A stretch of 64,000 nucleotides of DNA from Psoroptes ovis (lineage: Eukaryota; Arthropoda; Arachnida; Sarcoptiformes; Psoroptidae), in NCBI GenBank assembly GCA_002943765.1, contig PQWQ01000002.1, positions 4,030,001 through 4,094,000 of the forward strand, written 5' to 3'. Positions 12,775-24,600 of the stretch are shown here, in pieces. Made by a program: the position numbers and the translations under genes. How positions within the stretch are numbered: the first letter of the stretch is position 1; each line of letters opens with the position of its first letter. Under the pieces are notes generated by a model. It saw nothing but the letters and a program-made list of their open reading frames with translations, ran no database searches and was not told the DNA's origin.

Positions 12775-15351
12775 ATGTCGAATAATAGCAATGATAATCG
12801 GTCATCAGATCAATTGACTGAACATCCTAGTACAACAAGTCTTGGATTCGGTAACAGCGAAAATGACGCAAAATCGGCAATCAATAAAGATGAATCAAGA
12901 TCAGCATCATCATCAGCTATGAATTTACCATTTGAAACGAAAAATTATACGCAAAATAGACAATTATATGATTGCTGTCTAATTGCGATCGAATGTAATC
13001 AACATAAGCGTCTAGCAATGAAACAAATGGCTAAAACCAATCACTGTTATTTTTTACCGATAGTCCGATTCGATTCTAAAATCGATTCAATTGAAATATT
13101 ATTCCAAGAATTCATTGATTCAAATACGATACCAATGACATCGGGCAATTTGTCTAAGCCTGAATTAATCGATCAATTACGTCTAAAACAACCTTACATT
13201 GAAAAATTTTACACTCGTTTCATACTTAGATCAATATTTCAACCATCGAACATGGGAAATTGTTGTATTGATAGCGAAACGATCCATTGGATGAATGAAA
13301 AAGATTTGAAATCATATTTAAATCCATCATCGATGCAATCATTATCAGATAATATTTTTATTTGGGGTTCTGAACCACTGTTCATCGCTTTTAACTACAC
13401 TGATAAAAATTTTCGAGAAGAACAATTTCAATATAATAATAATAATTATACAGATTCAATCAATCATAAATTATTGAATGAATATTTAAATATTAATGAG
13501 CAAAAATCATTATATAATGAATTTCTAATCGATTGTTATCCATCGGAAACGATGTCATTCGCATCATTTTTATATTTTTCACTTCGTACATCAATTATAA
13601 ATCATTATAACGACACGAATGAATTACTAATGATATATCGTTCAATTGTTTATGAGAAAAATATGGGCAATAATTTAATGCAAGCACAAAAATTTACAAT
13701 CACTTTTCAACAATTAGTGCTTGGATTATTATTGATGATAGTTGATGATGAATTTATACATCATAATGCAAATAACAAAATAATTCCATTGATATTAAAT
13801 GAGAAAAGGTTTCAGTCATTATTTTCATATTATGATCTTGATAATGATGGCAAACTTAATCAGACTGAAATGAATAATTTATTCAAAGACTATTATTATA
13901 AATTATCAATATATATGATTAACGGGAAAAATATACCCGAATGTATGATGTTAGAAAAACAGCGTAATGATTTTGTGCAAAATTTAATGGAAAAATATTC
14001 CGACTCATCTACTAATGATAATGCTATAACATCATCACAATTAGAGCTGATTATAAATGAAATATGTTTTAAATTATATCCATTATTGCCATCAATGTGT
14101 AAAGTATTATATTGTTTGCCATTCAATATTTTATCATATGCATCAATGATATTCAATGAATTAAATTTTCAGAAACAATTGAAAATGTTATGTCGTTGTA
14201 AGCAATGTATGCTTAGACAACATTTTTCACTATCAAATCAAGTTATTTGTTTATCAATGGATGGTGAAATAAATGATATCATACGTTTAGAACCATTCTC
14301 AAATAAATCAGCATTATCGTTCATTATTGATATACCTGATGATGATATATATCTATTGACAATTGATGTACTAGTACGTTTACAACGATTATCATTATTT
14401 TTGTTCAATAATAACAATGTTTACAGTGGTTATAATAAAGATGAAATAATAAAACAAAATAAAGAAATATTGAATAATTGGTTTTTTCCATCATCCGATG
14501 AAATGTTGGAAACAATTAAAATCATCATAAAAACTGCATCGGAAATTTTTTCAAATGAAAAACGTTTGCTACGAATTGAATCACCATGTTTTGTATTTGG
14601 TGATTTACACGGAAATTTCAATGATCTGACAAAATATTCACATTTATTTTGGAAATGTTCACCATTCTTGAATTTTGGCAAATATTTATTTCTTGGTGAT
14701 TATATTAATCATGGTGATTTTAGTTTAGAAGTGATTATTTATTTATTTTGTTTAAAGATATTGGCACCGAATAATTTTTTCTTATTACGTGGTAATCATG
14801 AAATCAGGCAAATAAATACAAAATTTTACAAAGATTGTCAAAAACGATTGAATTTTGAAATCTGGAATTTATTTTGCAATTGTTTCGATATGCTACCATT
14901 ATCAGCTATCATTGATGATAATTTATTTTGTGTACATGGTGGTTTGCCAATATCGGCGACATCCATAGCACAAATTGAACAAATTCCTAAAAAATTATCA
15001 ATAAATTCAGAAAATTTTCCCTTAAAAAATTATCTCTTTGCATGGGAATTATTGTGGAACGATCCTATAGATAATAATGACAAAATCAAAATCAATAAAG
15101 ATTATTGTTTCAATCACAAACGTAATACCGGCTTCTTGTTTGGTAAAAAAATTGTCCAACAATTTATGGCTAAAAATTCATTACAATACATAATACGTGC
15201 ACATGAAGTATTTCCTAATGGTTTATATTTTTATTTCAATGGAAAAATCATATCAATATTTTCGTCATCAAATTATCATTCAACTATCATGAATAATACC
15301 AGTTCATTGTTATTAATAATGAATAATAAAATACGTGTATTAAAAATTTAA
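12775..15351 (+). CDS. EF-hand protein with a divergent PPP-family phosphatase domain
   Basis: Intronless, 858 aa from the ATG at 12775; an in-frame ATG at 12679 would add 32 residues and sits 10 bases after the ataxin-10 stop. The N-terminal half is unfamiliar. One canonical EF-hand loop (DLDNDGKLNQTE, residues 354-365) follows. The C-terminal third is a PPP serine/threonine phosphatase fold: GDLHG at 609, GDYINHG at 641, RGNHE at 672, HGG at 721, then RAHE. All six metal ligands are present and the Arg equivalent to PP1 Arg221 is kept. However, GDYVDRG has become GDYINHG, replacing the Asp that supports the catalytic His and a phosphate-binding Arg. RdgC/PPEF phosphatases carry EF-hands after the catalytic domain; here the EF-hand precedes it. 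It may be weakly active or a pseudophosphatase. The stop codon overlaps that of DENND10. Confidence 0.75.
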   Translation: MSNNSNDNRSSDQLTEHPSTTSLGFGNSENDAKSAINKDESRSASSSAMNLPFETKNYTQNRQLYDCCLIAIECNQHKRLAMKQMAKTNHCYFLPIVRFDSKIDSIEILFQEFIDSNTIPMTSGNLSKPELIDQLRLKQPYIEKFYTRFILRSIFQPSNMGNCCIDSETIHWMNEKDLKSYLNPSSMQSLSDNIFIWGSEPLFIAFNYTDKNFREEQFQYNNNNYTDSINHKLLNEYLNINEQKSLYNEFLIDCYPSETMSFASFLYFSLRTSIINHYNDTNELLMIYRSIVYEKNMGNNLMQAQKFTITFQQLVLGLLLMIVDDEFIHHNANNKIIPLILNEKRFQSLFSYYDLDNDGKLNQTEMNNLFKDYYYKLSIYMINGKNIPECMMLEKQRNDFVQNLMEKYSDSSTNDNAITSSQLELIINEICFKLYPLLPSMCKVLYCLPFNILSYASMIFNELNFQKQLKMLCRCKQCMLRQHFSLSNQVICLSMDGEINDIIRLEPFSNKSALSFIIDIPDDDIYLLTIDVLVRLQRLSLFLFNNNNVYSGYNKDEIIKQNKEILNNWFFPSSDEMLETIKIIIKTASEIFSNEKRLLRIESPCFVFGDLHGNFNDLTKYSHLFWKCSPFLNFGKYLFLGDYINHGDFSLEVIIYLFCLKILAPNNFFLLRGNHEIRQINTKFYKDCQKRLNFEIWNLFCNCFDMLPLSAIIDDNLFCVHGGLPISATSIAQIEQIPKKLSINSENFPLKNYLFAWELLWNDPIDNNDKIKINKDYCFNHKRNTGFLFGKKIVQQFMAKNSLQYIIRAHEVFPNGLYFYFNGKIISIFSSSNYHSTIMNNTSSLLLIMNNKIRVLKI
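15348..15351. other. Shared convergent stop codons in one TTAA
   Basis: The plus-strand phosphatase-like gene stops at 15349-15351 (TAA) and minus-strand DENND10 stops at 15350-15348 (TAA). The four-base palindrome therefore ends both reading frames. Each mRNA's 3' UTR must be antisense to the other gene's coding sequence. Confidence 0.85.
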
Positions 15352-16612
15352 ACATCATAATCAATTTGTATGTATTCAGCATGTGCAAGATTGACAAAAA
15401 ATTGCTCGACATTAGAAGCATTGAATTTTTCTCTTATTTTTGAAATTTTTATAACTTTTTTTCGTTCATCATTTCCATCATTGGATTTATTATCGGCAGA
15501 AAGTAGTTCATACAAGTTATTCAATATTTCTAATGTTTTATCATTAATACAATCTAATACATCTTGATCATTCGTCTGTGATTTTTCAGCAGTACGAACA
15601 AATGTAACAGCAATATCTTTATGTAGTTTTGTCATCAAAAATACATCTTTTGAATAATGTGATTTCGTTAATTTTAATTGTGTTAAATCGACATATATAT
15701 CGTATAATTCTTCATATTCTTCAATTCTTGGATCATTAAATGTTGCAATGAAATGTTTTTGTTTTTTGAAATAATTCATCTGTTTTGAACACTGTAAATC
15801 GACATTTGGTATCAACTCTTCATTATAAATATTTGGACGATAATTAATCAAAAATAATGGTATCGTTAACATGAATTTAATTAAATTATTTTGATCATTA
15901 TCATATATTATTATACGTTTTTTCAGTAATACAGCAGTGTAAATGAATATCATATCTAATTGAAATTGTTTGATAATATTACGTAAATTTCTCATTAAAT
16001 CATTTTTATCGTGTTCGATTTGATTATCACAATGTTTTAGATATAGTATTTCTTTGTCGTCATTTATTTTGAGATTTATTTCATCTGTTATCATAAGTGT
16101 CAAATATGTATGTAACAATAGCTTTATTGATTGTTTTTGCTTTTGTTGTTGTTGATAAATTTTATCAAATATTTTTAACAATTTCTGATAATAATTTGGC
16201 TGAAAATCTGACGTTAACAATACAAATATTATTCTTATATCGGTAGAATTTAGATGAATATAAATGAAATTTTCATTATATTTCAAAAATGTAAATTTTC
16301 CTTTTTGAGAATGAGAAAAAGTGTAACAATTATCATTCAATTGACATATAAATGAAAACAAACAAACAAACCATGATCATTTGTTGATAAAAATGACGAC
16401 GATGTTGCTATTGATGATAATAATAATGTTGTCAAACGTTGTTCAATAAATGCGCGCATATCATTATCGATTGATGGATAAGTCCAACGCCATAAATATT
16501 TATTTTGAAATGTATCAATTTCGCGATCATCAATATAATCATCGTTTAATTGTTGTTGCTGTTGTTCCTCAATCAAATTGATTGAAATTAATGTTTTGAA
16601 TAGTTTCAACAT
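15348..16612 (-). CDS. DENND10: DENN domain-containing protein 10
   Basis: Late-endosome trafficking DENN protein (formerly FAM45). Two exons on the minus strand: 16612-16372 and 16300-15348 (397 aa, human 357). Supporting motifs are YLWRWTYPS near the N-terminus, AVLLKKRIIIY, MTKLHKDIAVTFV and the C-terminal FFVNLAHAEY, all aligning with human DENND10. The two open frames look frameshifted, but a 71-nt GT...AG intron joins them and restores the family pattern FxFxxY. A Gln-rich insertion sits after residue 15 and another near the middle. The longer upstream frame opens with GTG, so the ATG at 16612 is used. Its stop codon shares TTAA (15348-15351) with the convergent phosphatase-like gene. 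Confidence 0.9.
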
Positions 16613-16887
16613 AATTTTATTTGGAAATTTCAATTTTTGAAACACGAGTAAAATTAATCTTTATTTTCTAATTTTTGTTTATAAGAAAATTCTTGATTCT
16701 CTATTATCCGAAATTCTGGATCATGCGCCCATAATTTGAAACTATCAAGTTTTTTTTGAATACTCCATTATTGGATCAAATATACAGAAATTGAAACTTG
16801 ATCCATTTATGTGTGTTCATCGTAAATATTTTAAATGATCGATCATTTAACTTTTCATCCGTTCAATCCTCATCAGTCATTTATAAG
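16613..16887. promoter_or_regulatory. Bidirectional promoter region between DENND10 and LC3
   Basis: The two start codons are divergent and only 275 bases apart, so both 5' UTRs and promoters must lie here. No TATA box in a convincing position was recognised. This is inferred from layout only. Confidence 0.5.
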
Positions 16888-17475
16888 ATGCCGTTAAATC
16901 TCAAATTTTTTAGGAAAAATTCTGAAGAAAATGAAAAAACATATAAACAACGTAAATCATTTGGTGTGTATAAGATTTTCATTTTTTGCATTATTTAATG
17001 AAATAATCTCAATAATTTTGTCCATTTTCAGCAATCCGCAAAGAAGAAGTATTGAATATAAGAGCTAAATTTCCGAATAAGATTCCGGTAACTATGTCAA
17101 AATATAAATATTGGAAAGTAGATTTCATTTTATTTTCTCGTTCATTTAGATCATAGTTGAACGATCTCTTAAAGAACGGACGCTGCCAAAATTAGATAAG
17201 ACAAAATTCTTAGTGCCTCAAGAATTATCAATGGGGAAATTCATGACGATCATAAGGTGAACTATTTTTGAACTCGAAATCAATCAGTATTCATTTTTCT
17301 CTTCAATTGTATTAGAAATCGTATGAATCTTGCTCAAAAACATTCTTTATATTTTATGATTAACAATCAAACAAATGTACCATTATCATGGACAATGCAT
17401 GATATTTATAAAGAACATAAAGACAAAGATGGTTTTCTATATATAACATATTCATCACAAGAAATTTTCGGATAA
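16888..17475 (+). CDS. MAP1LC3: LC3/ATG8 ubiquitin-like autophagy protein, LC3C-like
   Basis: Conjugated to phosphatidylethanolamine on autophagosome membranes, where it recruits cargo receptors. Four exons: 16888-16963, 17032-17087, 17150-17256, 17316-17475 (132 aa). The sequence carries KQRKSFAIRKEEV, IRAKFPNKIP, LDKTKFLVPQELSM and KDGFLYITYSSQEIFG. By eye it resembles human LC3C more than LC3A/B or GABARAP in the N-terminal half. The mature lipidation glycine is the very last residue, directly followed by TAA. Most ATG8 precursors carry extra residues that ATG4 removes, so this product would need no first ATG4 cut. The start ATG follows the family pattern of a short basic N-terminal helix. 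Confidence 0.94.
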
Positions 17476-17591
17476 ATAATCTTTGAAATTAATTATTTAT
17501 TTGACCAAATTGACGAAAAGAAAAAAATTTCTATTTGTAAAATAAAATAAAATTTGACAATTCTTATTACTATTTTCCCCGCATCTTATAT

Positions 17592-18286
17592 TTAATTTGA
17601 TTTAGGTTTACTGTCTTCATTGTTAAATAATTTCATTTGTTGAATACTTTCCATCAAATCTGGACCTGTTTTTCGATTCAAAAAATTAGTTATGATTAAT
17701 TATCCAACTAAAACTTTACCTCCAAATTCTTTGTATAAATCTGATGTTCTTTCTTTTATTAATTCTAATGTAACTTCAGCGTAATCACGAGCTAATTTAG
17801 GCTCACATATTGCAGCTGCTGAACCGGCCATCAAGATTGCCATAAATGTGCGGCGAAAAAAACCGCGACGACCTAATAGATAACCGATAAATGCTGCTGA
17901 TGTTATGAATGTTGCACGTGCTGCTGCATTTTGATCATCGCGTACGGTTTCAATTAATTCTAAACAAATTATACAATGAAAACTCGGAAAAAGCAATGAA
18001 ATAAAAGAATTCATTTTACCATAAGTATGTGCTTTCGATGTAGAAATTATTTCGCCCATACGTTTTATTGATTGACCAAATTGAGGTCCAACAAATTCAT
18101 CAAATTGTTTGCGTACATCACTGACATATGGTTCAATAACATTGGCTTGTTCAATTTTTTCAATTTGTTTATTTTTACAACAAGATGTATAAATTGGAAG
18201 CTACAAAAAAATCAGGTACAAAATTAAAAGTGACAAAATTCAATTTGTAAAAATAATGATTAATACTTTACATCGGTAACCTTCAT
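17592..18286 (-). CDS. APOO: MICOS complex subunit MIC26/MIC27 (apolipoprotein O family)
   Basis: Inner mitochondrial membrane protein of cristae junctions. Four exons on the minus strand: 18286-18272 (five codons only), 18200-18020, 17959-17720, 17665-17592 (169 aa). After an N-terminal part with QFDEFVGPQFGQSI, the central region has two hydrophobic, small-residue-rich segments (ATFITSAAFIGYLLG and MAILMAGSAAAI). They flank GRRGFFRRTF and the end reads CEPKLARDY. This is the family layout of two short membrane segments around a Gly/Arg-rich loop. Which of MIC26 or MIC27 it matches cannot be decided by eye. It lies downstream of GDI on the same strand and converges on LC3 116 bases away. Confidence 0.82.
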
Positions 18287-18710
18287 TTTTTAATTTGATG
18301 TTGTTTTGATTTTTTCAATTCAATTCAAGATGATCGTCTCGAAGAGCTTGAAAAATTGATTGGACCAAATCAACGAGAAAAAAATGTAAATAAAAATTCA
18401 AAAACAAGAACAAACACTATTCAAAGTCAAAAACTGAATTCATACACAAACAACGTCTGGAAGTAAATAAAAAAAAAATCAATTTTTTAAAATTAAATTT
18501 ATTTTTTTTTCAATATTTCAATAAAATCATATTCTCTTAATTTTTTGTTTCTCAATTTAATCAGTATTATAATGATTGAGATTTATAATTAAAATCTTGA
18601 GTGAGATTTGCCATTTCCCAAATTAGAAATCAATGATTAATGCGTGTAAGTGAGTTATTTTAATCGTTTTTGATCTGATTCCATTCCGTTTTGTTTGGAG
18701 TGTTTCTGTT
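18287..18710. other. Spacer between APOO-like gene and GDI
   Basis: No coding signal recognised. It must contain the promoter and 5' UTR of the APOO-like gene and the 3' UTR of GDI, both on the minus strand. Confidence 0.5.
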
Positions 18711-20397
18711 TTACATATCATCATTTAAATGACGTTCAACTTTACTGAAATCAAAATCTTCGCCGGTACCACGACGAAATATATCCAAAACATCGGTACA
18801 TGTCGTTTCAAAATGTGATGTTGCATCGAACGATGTCGAAATAAACACTTGACTATTTTTACCATCATCTTTCGGCTTATAAAGATCGCTTACAGTCACA
18901 AATCTGAATGTTAATATTAAGGAATAGATTCAAATCATCAATCCAATAATAAAATTCTTACTTTTGTTTGATAGGTCCCAATAATGTTAAACCAGGTAAA
19001 ATTTCAGCCTCAGGATTATCGGTTTCAACAGTAGTACTAACTAATGCCACAAACCAATTTTTAGATGCCACTTGATGTGTATATGATACCAATGAAATGT
19101 AAATATCTATTTATGATTTAATAATTATTGAATTATATTGCAATCCATCAAGAATCGTTTTACCTGATTTACGATTGACTTGTTTTTGTGGAATGATAAT
19201 CTGACACGAAAGTGCATTATTTGTATTTGGGATCGGATGATTCATCAAACATATACATCGAATGACTTGTCCAACTTTTTCAACACGATCCAATACATAT
19301 GATGGATCACAATAAACTTGTTTACATTTGACTGTTTCATTACCGGAACGTACACCAACAGCTTTACCACTATCATCGAATACAATTTCATCAACCGGTT
19401 TATCGAGCATGTAAGTACCGCCATAAATTGCGCTCAAACGTGCAAAACCTTGCGGTAATTCACCTAGACCATACATTGGATAAAGATATGGGCTTTTGCC
19501 ATACATTGACAAAGAATCGCTATACAATCGTACACGATTGATTAAATCCAAACATGGTTCTTGAAGATAACTAGAAATGGAATAATTGCGTTAATGAATT
19601 TTTAGATTATCAAAACTGAAACATACTCATCATCACGATACAATGCCAATGCATGACCGGTGAAATCAGCGGTATCTTTTTCCAACTTATAATATTGATA
19701 CAATTCAGCCGATGTGGTTTTATGAGGATCAATATTGCTCCAAGTTTTCGTATCATTAACATTGAAATTTTGCACGAATATTAGAAAACTACGGAAACGT
19801 CGTTTTTCGAACATTCCCATAAGACCTTATTAAATTTAAATGGATTAGATTCTTTTTTCAATGCAAAATTACTCATCACTAACTTGATGATAATGCTTCT
19901 TTTTCATCAGCTGGTACTTTATAAATTTTTCCACCTTTATAAACATAACTACCCTCAATTGATTTGAATTCCAAATATCGTGTGACACCAGTATGAAGCA
20001 ACAATTTCACCAATTGACCTTTATCGAAAGTAGATAATTTTAATATAAATTTAGATTAAAAACCGGTTAAAATCCTATTACCATTAGCCATTAAAAATTT
20101 AGGAATAAGATCAACATTCCAATCTCTGGGACGGCCATATTCTTCCATGGGAATGGTTGCAGTATCAAAACCAAATTTAGTGAATAAATCTTCTAATGGT
20201 GTAATGGATGCACTTTCACCACCATAATATTTATTTCGATCGATATGTAAAACTTTTTTGCCAGAAACCGACAATAAACCAGACAATATGCATTCCTGAT
20301 AAAATTACAAAATAGTTATTATGTAATCAAATAATTAATTTCATTAATTTACTTTCAAACCAGTGCCCAAAACAATTGCATCGTATTCTTCATCCAT
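18711..20397 (-). CDS. GDI: Rab GDP dissociation inhibitor
   Basis: Extracts GDP-bound prenylated Rab GTPases from membranes and recycles them through the cytosol. Seven exons on the minus strand: 20397-20353, 20295-20082, 20018-19884, 19825-19627, 19570-19164, 19106-18962, 18903-18711 (445 aa, family about 447). It opens MDEEYDAIVLGTGLKEC, the nucleotide-binding-like GxGxxxC motif, then HIDRNKYYGG, followed by MGMFEKRRFRSFL, GKSPYLYPMYGLGELPQGF and SQVFISTSFDATSHFETTC. All signature blocks of the GDI/REP superfamily that I know for GDI are present without gaps. It is divergent from cohesin STAG, with about 1.2 kb between start codons. Confidence 0.96.
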
Positions 20398-21621
20398 GTT
20401 TGTAAAAATTTAGATGGTATTTTTGCCTAAAAAAGTTGATCACTGAAAAAATTGATGAGAAATAATTGGTTGAATTGACAATGTGAATCAATAAATTTCG
20501 ATGGGTGGTTATTCTTATAATGAAATGACAAGTGTTAATAATGAAATTTTGTCGAATGTTTTAATTTGGCTATCAATTAATGATATTAATAAACAATTTA
20601 ATAGCAAAATTTGGACTTTTTTAATTATTTAAATTGATTTGAATCAATTTTTTTTCCTTTCAAAATTTTCAATTATTTTACTATTTTGTCCACATAGACA
20701 AGGAGGGAGTGATTTTTCTTTATTTTTTTTTTTCTTCGATGAATCGTCTTCAGAGATGTATAATAATGATGATGATGATTATGACAATAAACAAGTCAGA
20801 TAAATAAATAAAGGCAGCATCGGCAGTAGCAGCCAAGTCGGCGACACTCGTTTAAAGGAAAAGAGAGACGCCAAATGGATGAATAAAAAATTGCCAGAAT
20901 CCAATTTCACCAATTTAAACACAGTCGCTCTCAAATTTTTATTTACTTATTGATTTATGCATCTATTCGTAAAACCATTGAGAAACGCTGTGTATTATTT
21001 GATATTTTTTCTATTGTCAATGCTTAAATGCTAAAACCGGCAGAGCGGCAAATTGATCATTAGTGCTGTGCATCCTCCTCTTTGTCATCATGCCTATCAT
21101 TAATGCTTCTACCTTTGATGAATTTCGCAGTGCTTACATGAATTTGTTGCTAGATTTCTCATGCCACTACTTTTTTTATTTTTTTTCAAATTTGAACACA
21201 TATTTAATGATGATGATGATTAGAAATATGAGGAGGAGGAGGAGGAGGAGAATGGGGAGAGCGAAAAAAGGTAGATTTTTTGAATTATTTTTTTCTGGCT
21301 GCTAAATGAAGATCCTGGATATAAAGTAAATCGTCCGTAAATTGTAATCCATAAAAATAATTGATTGGAACTTGAATTTTCCATATTGATTTTGTTTTGC
21401 AAACAAAATAAAGGATTAAAAAATGATATTTTTTTCGCGAAAAAAAAAATTATTCCGAAACATCTTTTATGAATGATACAAAATTTTGAGTTTCAATTTT
21501 CCAATTGTTTTCATTTTCCCTCCACAATTTTTGTCATTTTGAATTTTGAAATTGGTTTCTTTAAATTTTTCTCCTAATTTTGTATTTGTTTTTATTTGAT
21601 TGAAAATAAATCACAATAAAA
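20398..21621. promoter_or_regulatory. Divergent upstream region of GDI and STAG
   Basis: A 1.2-kb interval between two divergent start codons. It contains a G+C-richer patch at about 20810-20880 and another near 21030-21080, plus a purine-rich (GGA)n tract near 21231-21250. It probably holds both promoters and untranslated exons. No open frame here has support. Confidence 0.45.
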
Positions 21622-24600
21622 ATGCGTCGAGGGCGAACCAGAACAAGAAATCATCAACAAGATCAAGATGTTAGCGGTGAACCAATGGAAACATCGAGTT
21701 ATCATTCAGATGTGAGTTATTCAGAAAATGTTACTGATTATGTTCCAGATGCATCAACCGCAAATGATGATTCTAATGATACATATGATGAAGATTATCG
21801 TGGTCGTAATAAAACACGTGGTAGACCGCGTGGACGGCCCAGAGGACGTCCATCATCTGGTGGTCATCGACAATCAAATAATCGTCAAGATTCTGATCTA
21901 GCAAATACAAGTCGGCCAAGTTTAGATGAAGCTGATAGCCTCTATGAGACAGTTCGGCAGGGGCGTTCAGTCTTGCAATCAATCGTCGATGAATGGATTG
22001 AGATATATCGTCAAGATCGTGAAAACGGTATCATACATTTGATGCAATTTTTTATACGATCATCTGGTTGTAAAGGTAAAATAACTCCACAAATGCGACA
22101 AGCATACGATAATGCACAAATTATTCGAGCACTGGTTGATGAATTTGATGAAGATAGTGGTGATTATCCTCTCATAATGAATGGTCCACAATGGAAAAAA
22201 TTTCGTTCTAATTTTTGTGAATTCATCCATACATTGATCAGACAATGTCAATATTCAATCATTTACGATCAATTTCTGATGGAAAATCTAATATCACTAT
22301 TGATTGGTTTATCTGATTCACAAGTTCGAGCATTCCGTCATACAGCAACATTAGGCTCGATGAAATTGATGACAGCATTAGTTGATGTTGCACTTACATT
22401 AAGCATCAATCTCGATAATACACAACGACAATATGATGCTGAACGACAAAAAAATGCCAACATGAATAAACGAACCAGCGAACGTTTAGATATGCTAATG
22501 AGTAAAAGAAAAGAATTAGATGATAATAATGAAGATATCAAAACGATGTTGGGATATTTATTTAAATCAATATTTGTGCATCGTTATCGAGATACATTTC
22601 CAGAAATTCGGTCCATTTGTATGTATGAAATTGGTATTTGGATGAAACGCTTACCTGGTATGTTCCTCGATGATTCTTATCTCAAATATGTTGGCTGGAC
22701 ATTACATGATAAAATTGGTGATGTGCGATTAAAGTGTTTGAATTCCTTGTTACCTCTTTATGAGAGTGAAGAAATTTCGAGAAAAATGGAATTATTTACT
22801 AATAAATTCAAAGATCGTATTGTATCGATGACATTGGATAAAGAACCGGAAGTTGCTGTTATGGCTGTCAAATTAGTCATAAACATTCACAAGCATCATA
22901 CTGACGTTTTAAGCGACAAAGATTGTGAGCATGTTTATGAATTAGTTTATGCTACAAATCGTTCTGTTGCACAAGCTGCTGGTGAATTTTTAAATGAAAG
23001 ATTATTTCAAATCGATGAAACTGCCACTGCAAATTTACGCACACGTCGTGGTAAAAAGCGTTCCATACATACATTATTAGTCAGAGATTTGATACAATTT
23101 TATATTGAAAGTGAATTACATGAGCATGGTGCATATCTTGTCGATAGTTTGATCGAAAGTCATCCGATGATGAAAGATTGGGAATGTATGACTGATTTAT
23201 TGATTGAAGAACCAGGTCCAGAAGAAGAAGCGTTAGATGATAGACAAGAAACATCATTAATTGAAATAATGGTTTGTGCCATAAAACAAGCATCAACATG
23301 TGAATCACCGGTCGGTCGTGGACCACAACGCAAACAATTATCATCAAAAGAACAGAAAACACTACAAGAAGATCGTATGAAAATATCTGAACATTTTATC
23401 AATGTATTGCCGATTTTACTGAATAAATATAAAACTGATCCAGAAAAAGTAGCTAATTTATTGTCGATACCTCAATATTTAGATTTGAATGTATTTTCAA
23501 AACAAAAAGATCAATTAGAAAATTTGCTGCGATTAATAAATGAAATAGTCGACATTCATTCAGACAAAGAAGTATTGGAAGTATCGGCTAAAACTTTTGA
23601 ATATCTTTATGATGAAAATTTTTCATTCAGTAAAAATGTAAACATTTACAAAGGTACATTGATTGATACGATTTGTTCAAAATATAAAGATGCTATCGAA
23701 CGTTATAATCAAAATCCATCCGGTGATGAAGAAAAATTAATGGTCAATTTACAGTTGAAAAAAATATCGGTATTATATGCTTGTCATGATTTAACAAGTT
23801 GGAATCTATGGGATGATATCTTTGAACGATGGATTAAAACAGCGAATAATGAAGGAGAATATATACCCATAATGGCTGTCAAATTTTCTATCATATCATG
23901 TCACATGTCCTTAATATGGGAATTACATCATTTGTCAACACAATCACGGCAAGCTGTTGATCGTGCGCTGGTTGTTAAAGCAAAATTGAATAATTTTATG
24001 CATGAAATACGTTCATTATTGAATCATAATAGCTTAGATCTTGAAGAAGAGGTACGTGATTTATTGTTTCTTTATTTTTTTCAATTATGATTCTTTTACT
24101 CGCAAAGGCATATGTATCGATATGTGATTTTTTGGTAATATTCAGTCGACATTTAGAACAAGAATCACCAGCGACAGCACATTTAGTTTATAAACCAGAT
24201 TTGTTATTGATAAAACAATTGGAAAATTTTATAGAAACCAGAGTATTTGTTGATAATGATGATGGTAACTTGAATTTTTTTCAATTATCTATCAACTAAT
24301 TGAATGATATTTCCAATTTTTTTACACATAGAGTCATCAATAAATGCTAGGAAATCAAATATAGAAATTTTGCATAAACGTAGACATTTTCTAGCTGGTT
24401 ATTGTAAATTAATTGTTTATAATGTAATACCGATAAAACATGCTGCTTGTGTAATTAAGCATTATGTCAAGGTAATTTTATAAATATTGATTTTTGATTG
24501 TTAATAATTATCACATGATTGACTTTTGAAAACAAATTTTTATAATCAGTTCTATAATGATTATGGAGATATAATCAAGCACACACTCGGAAAAATACGT

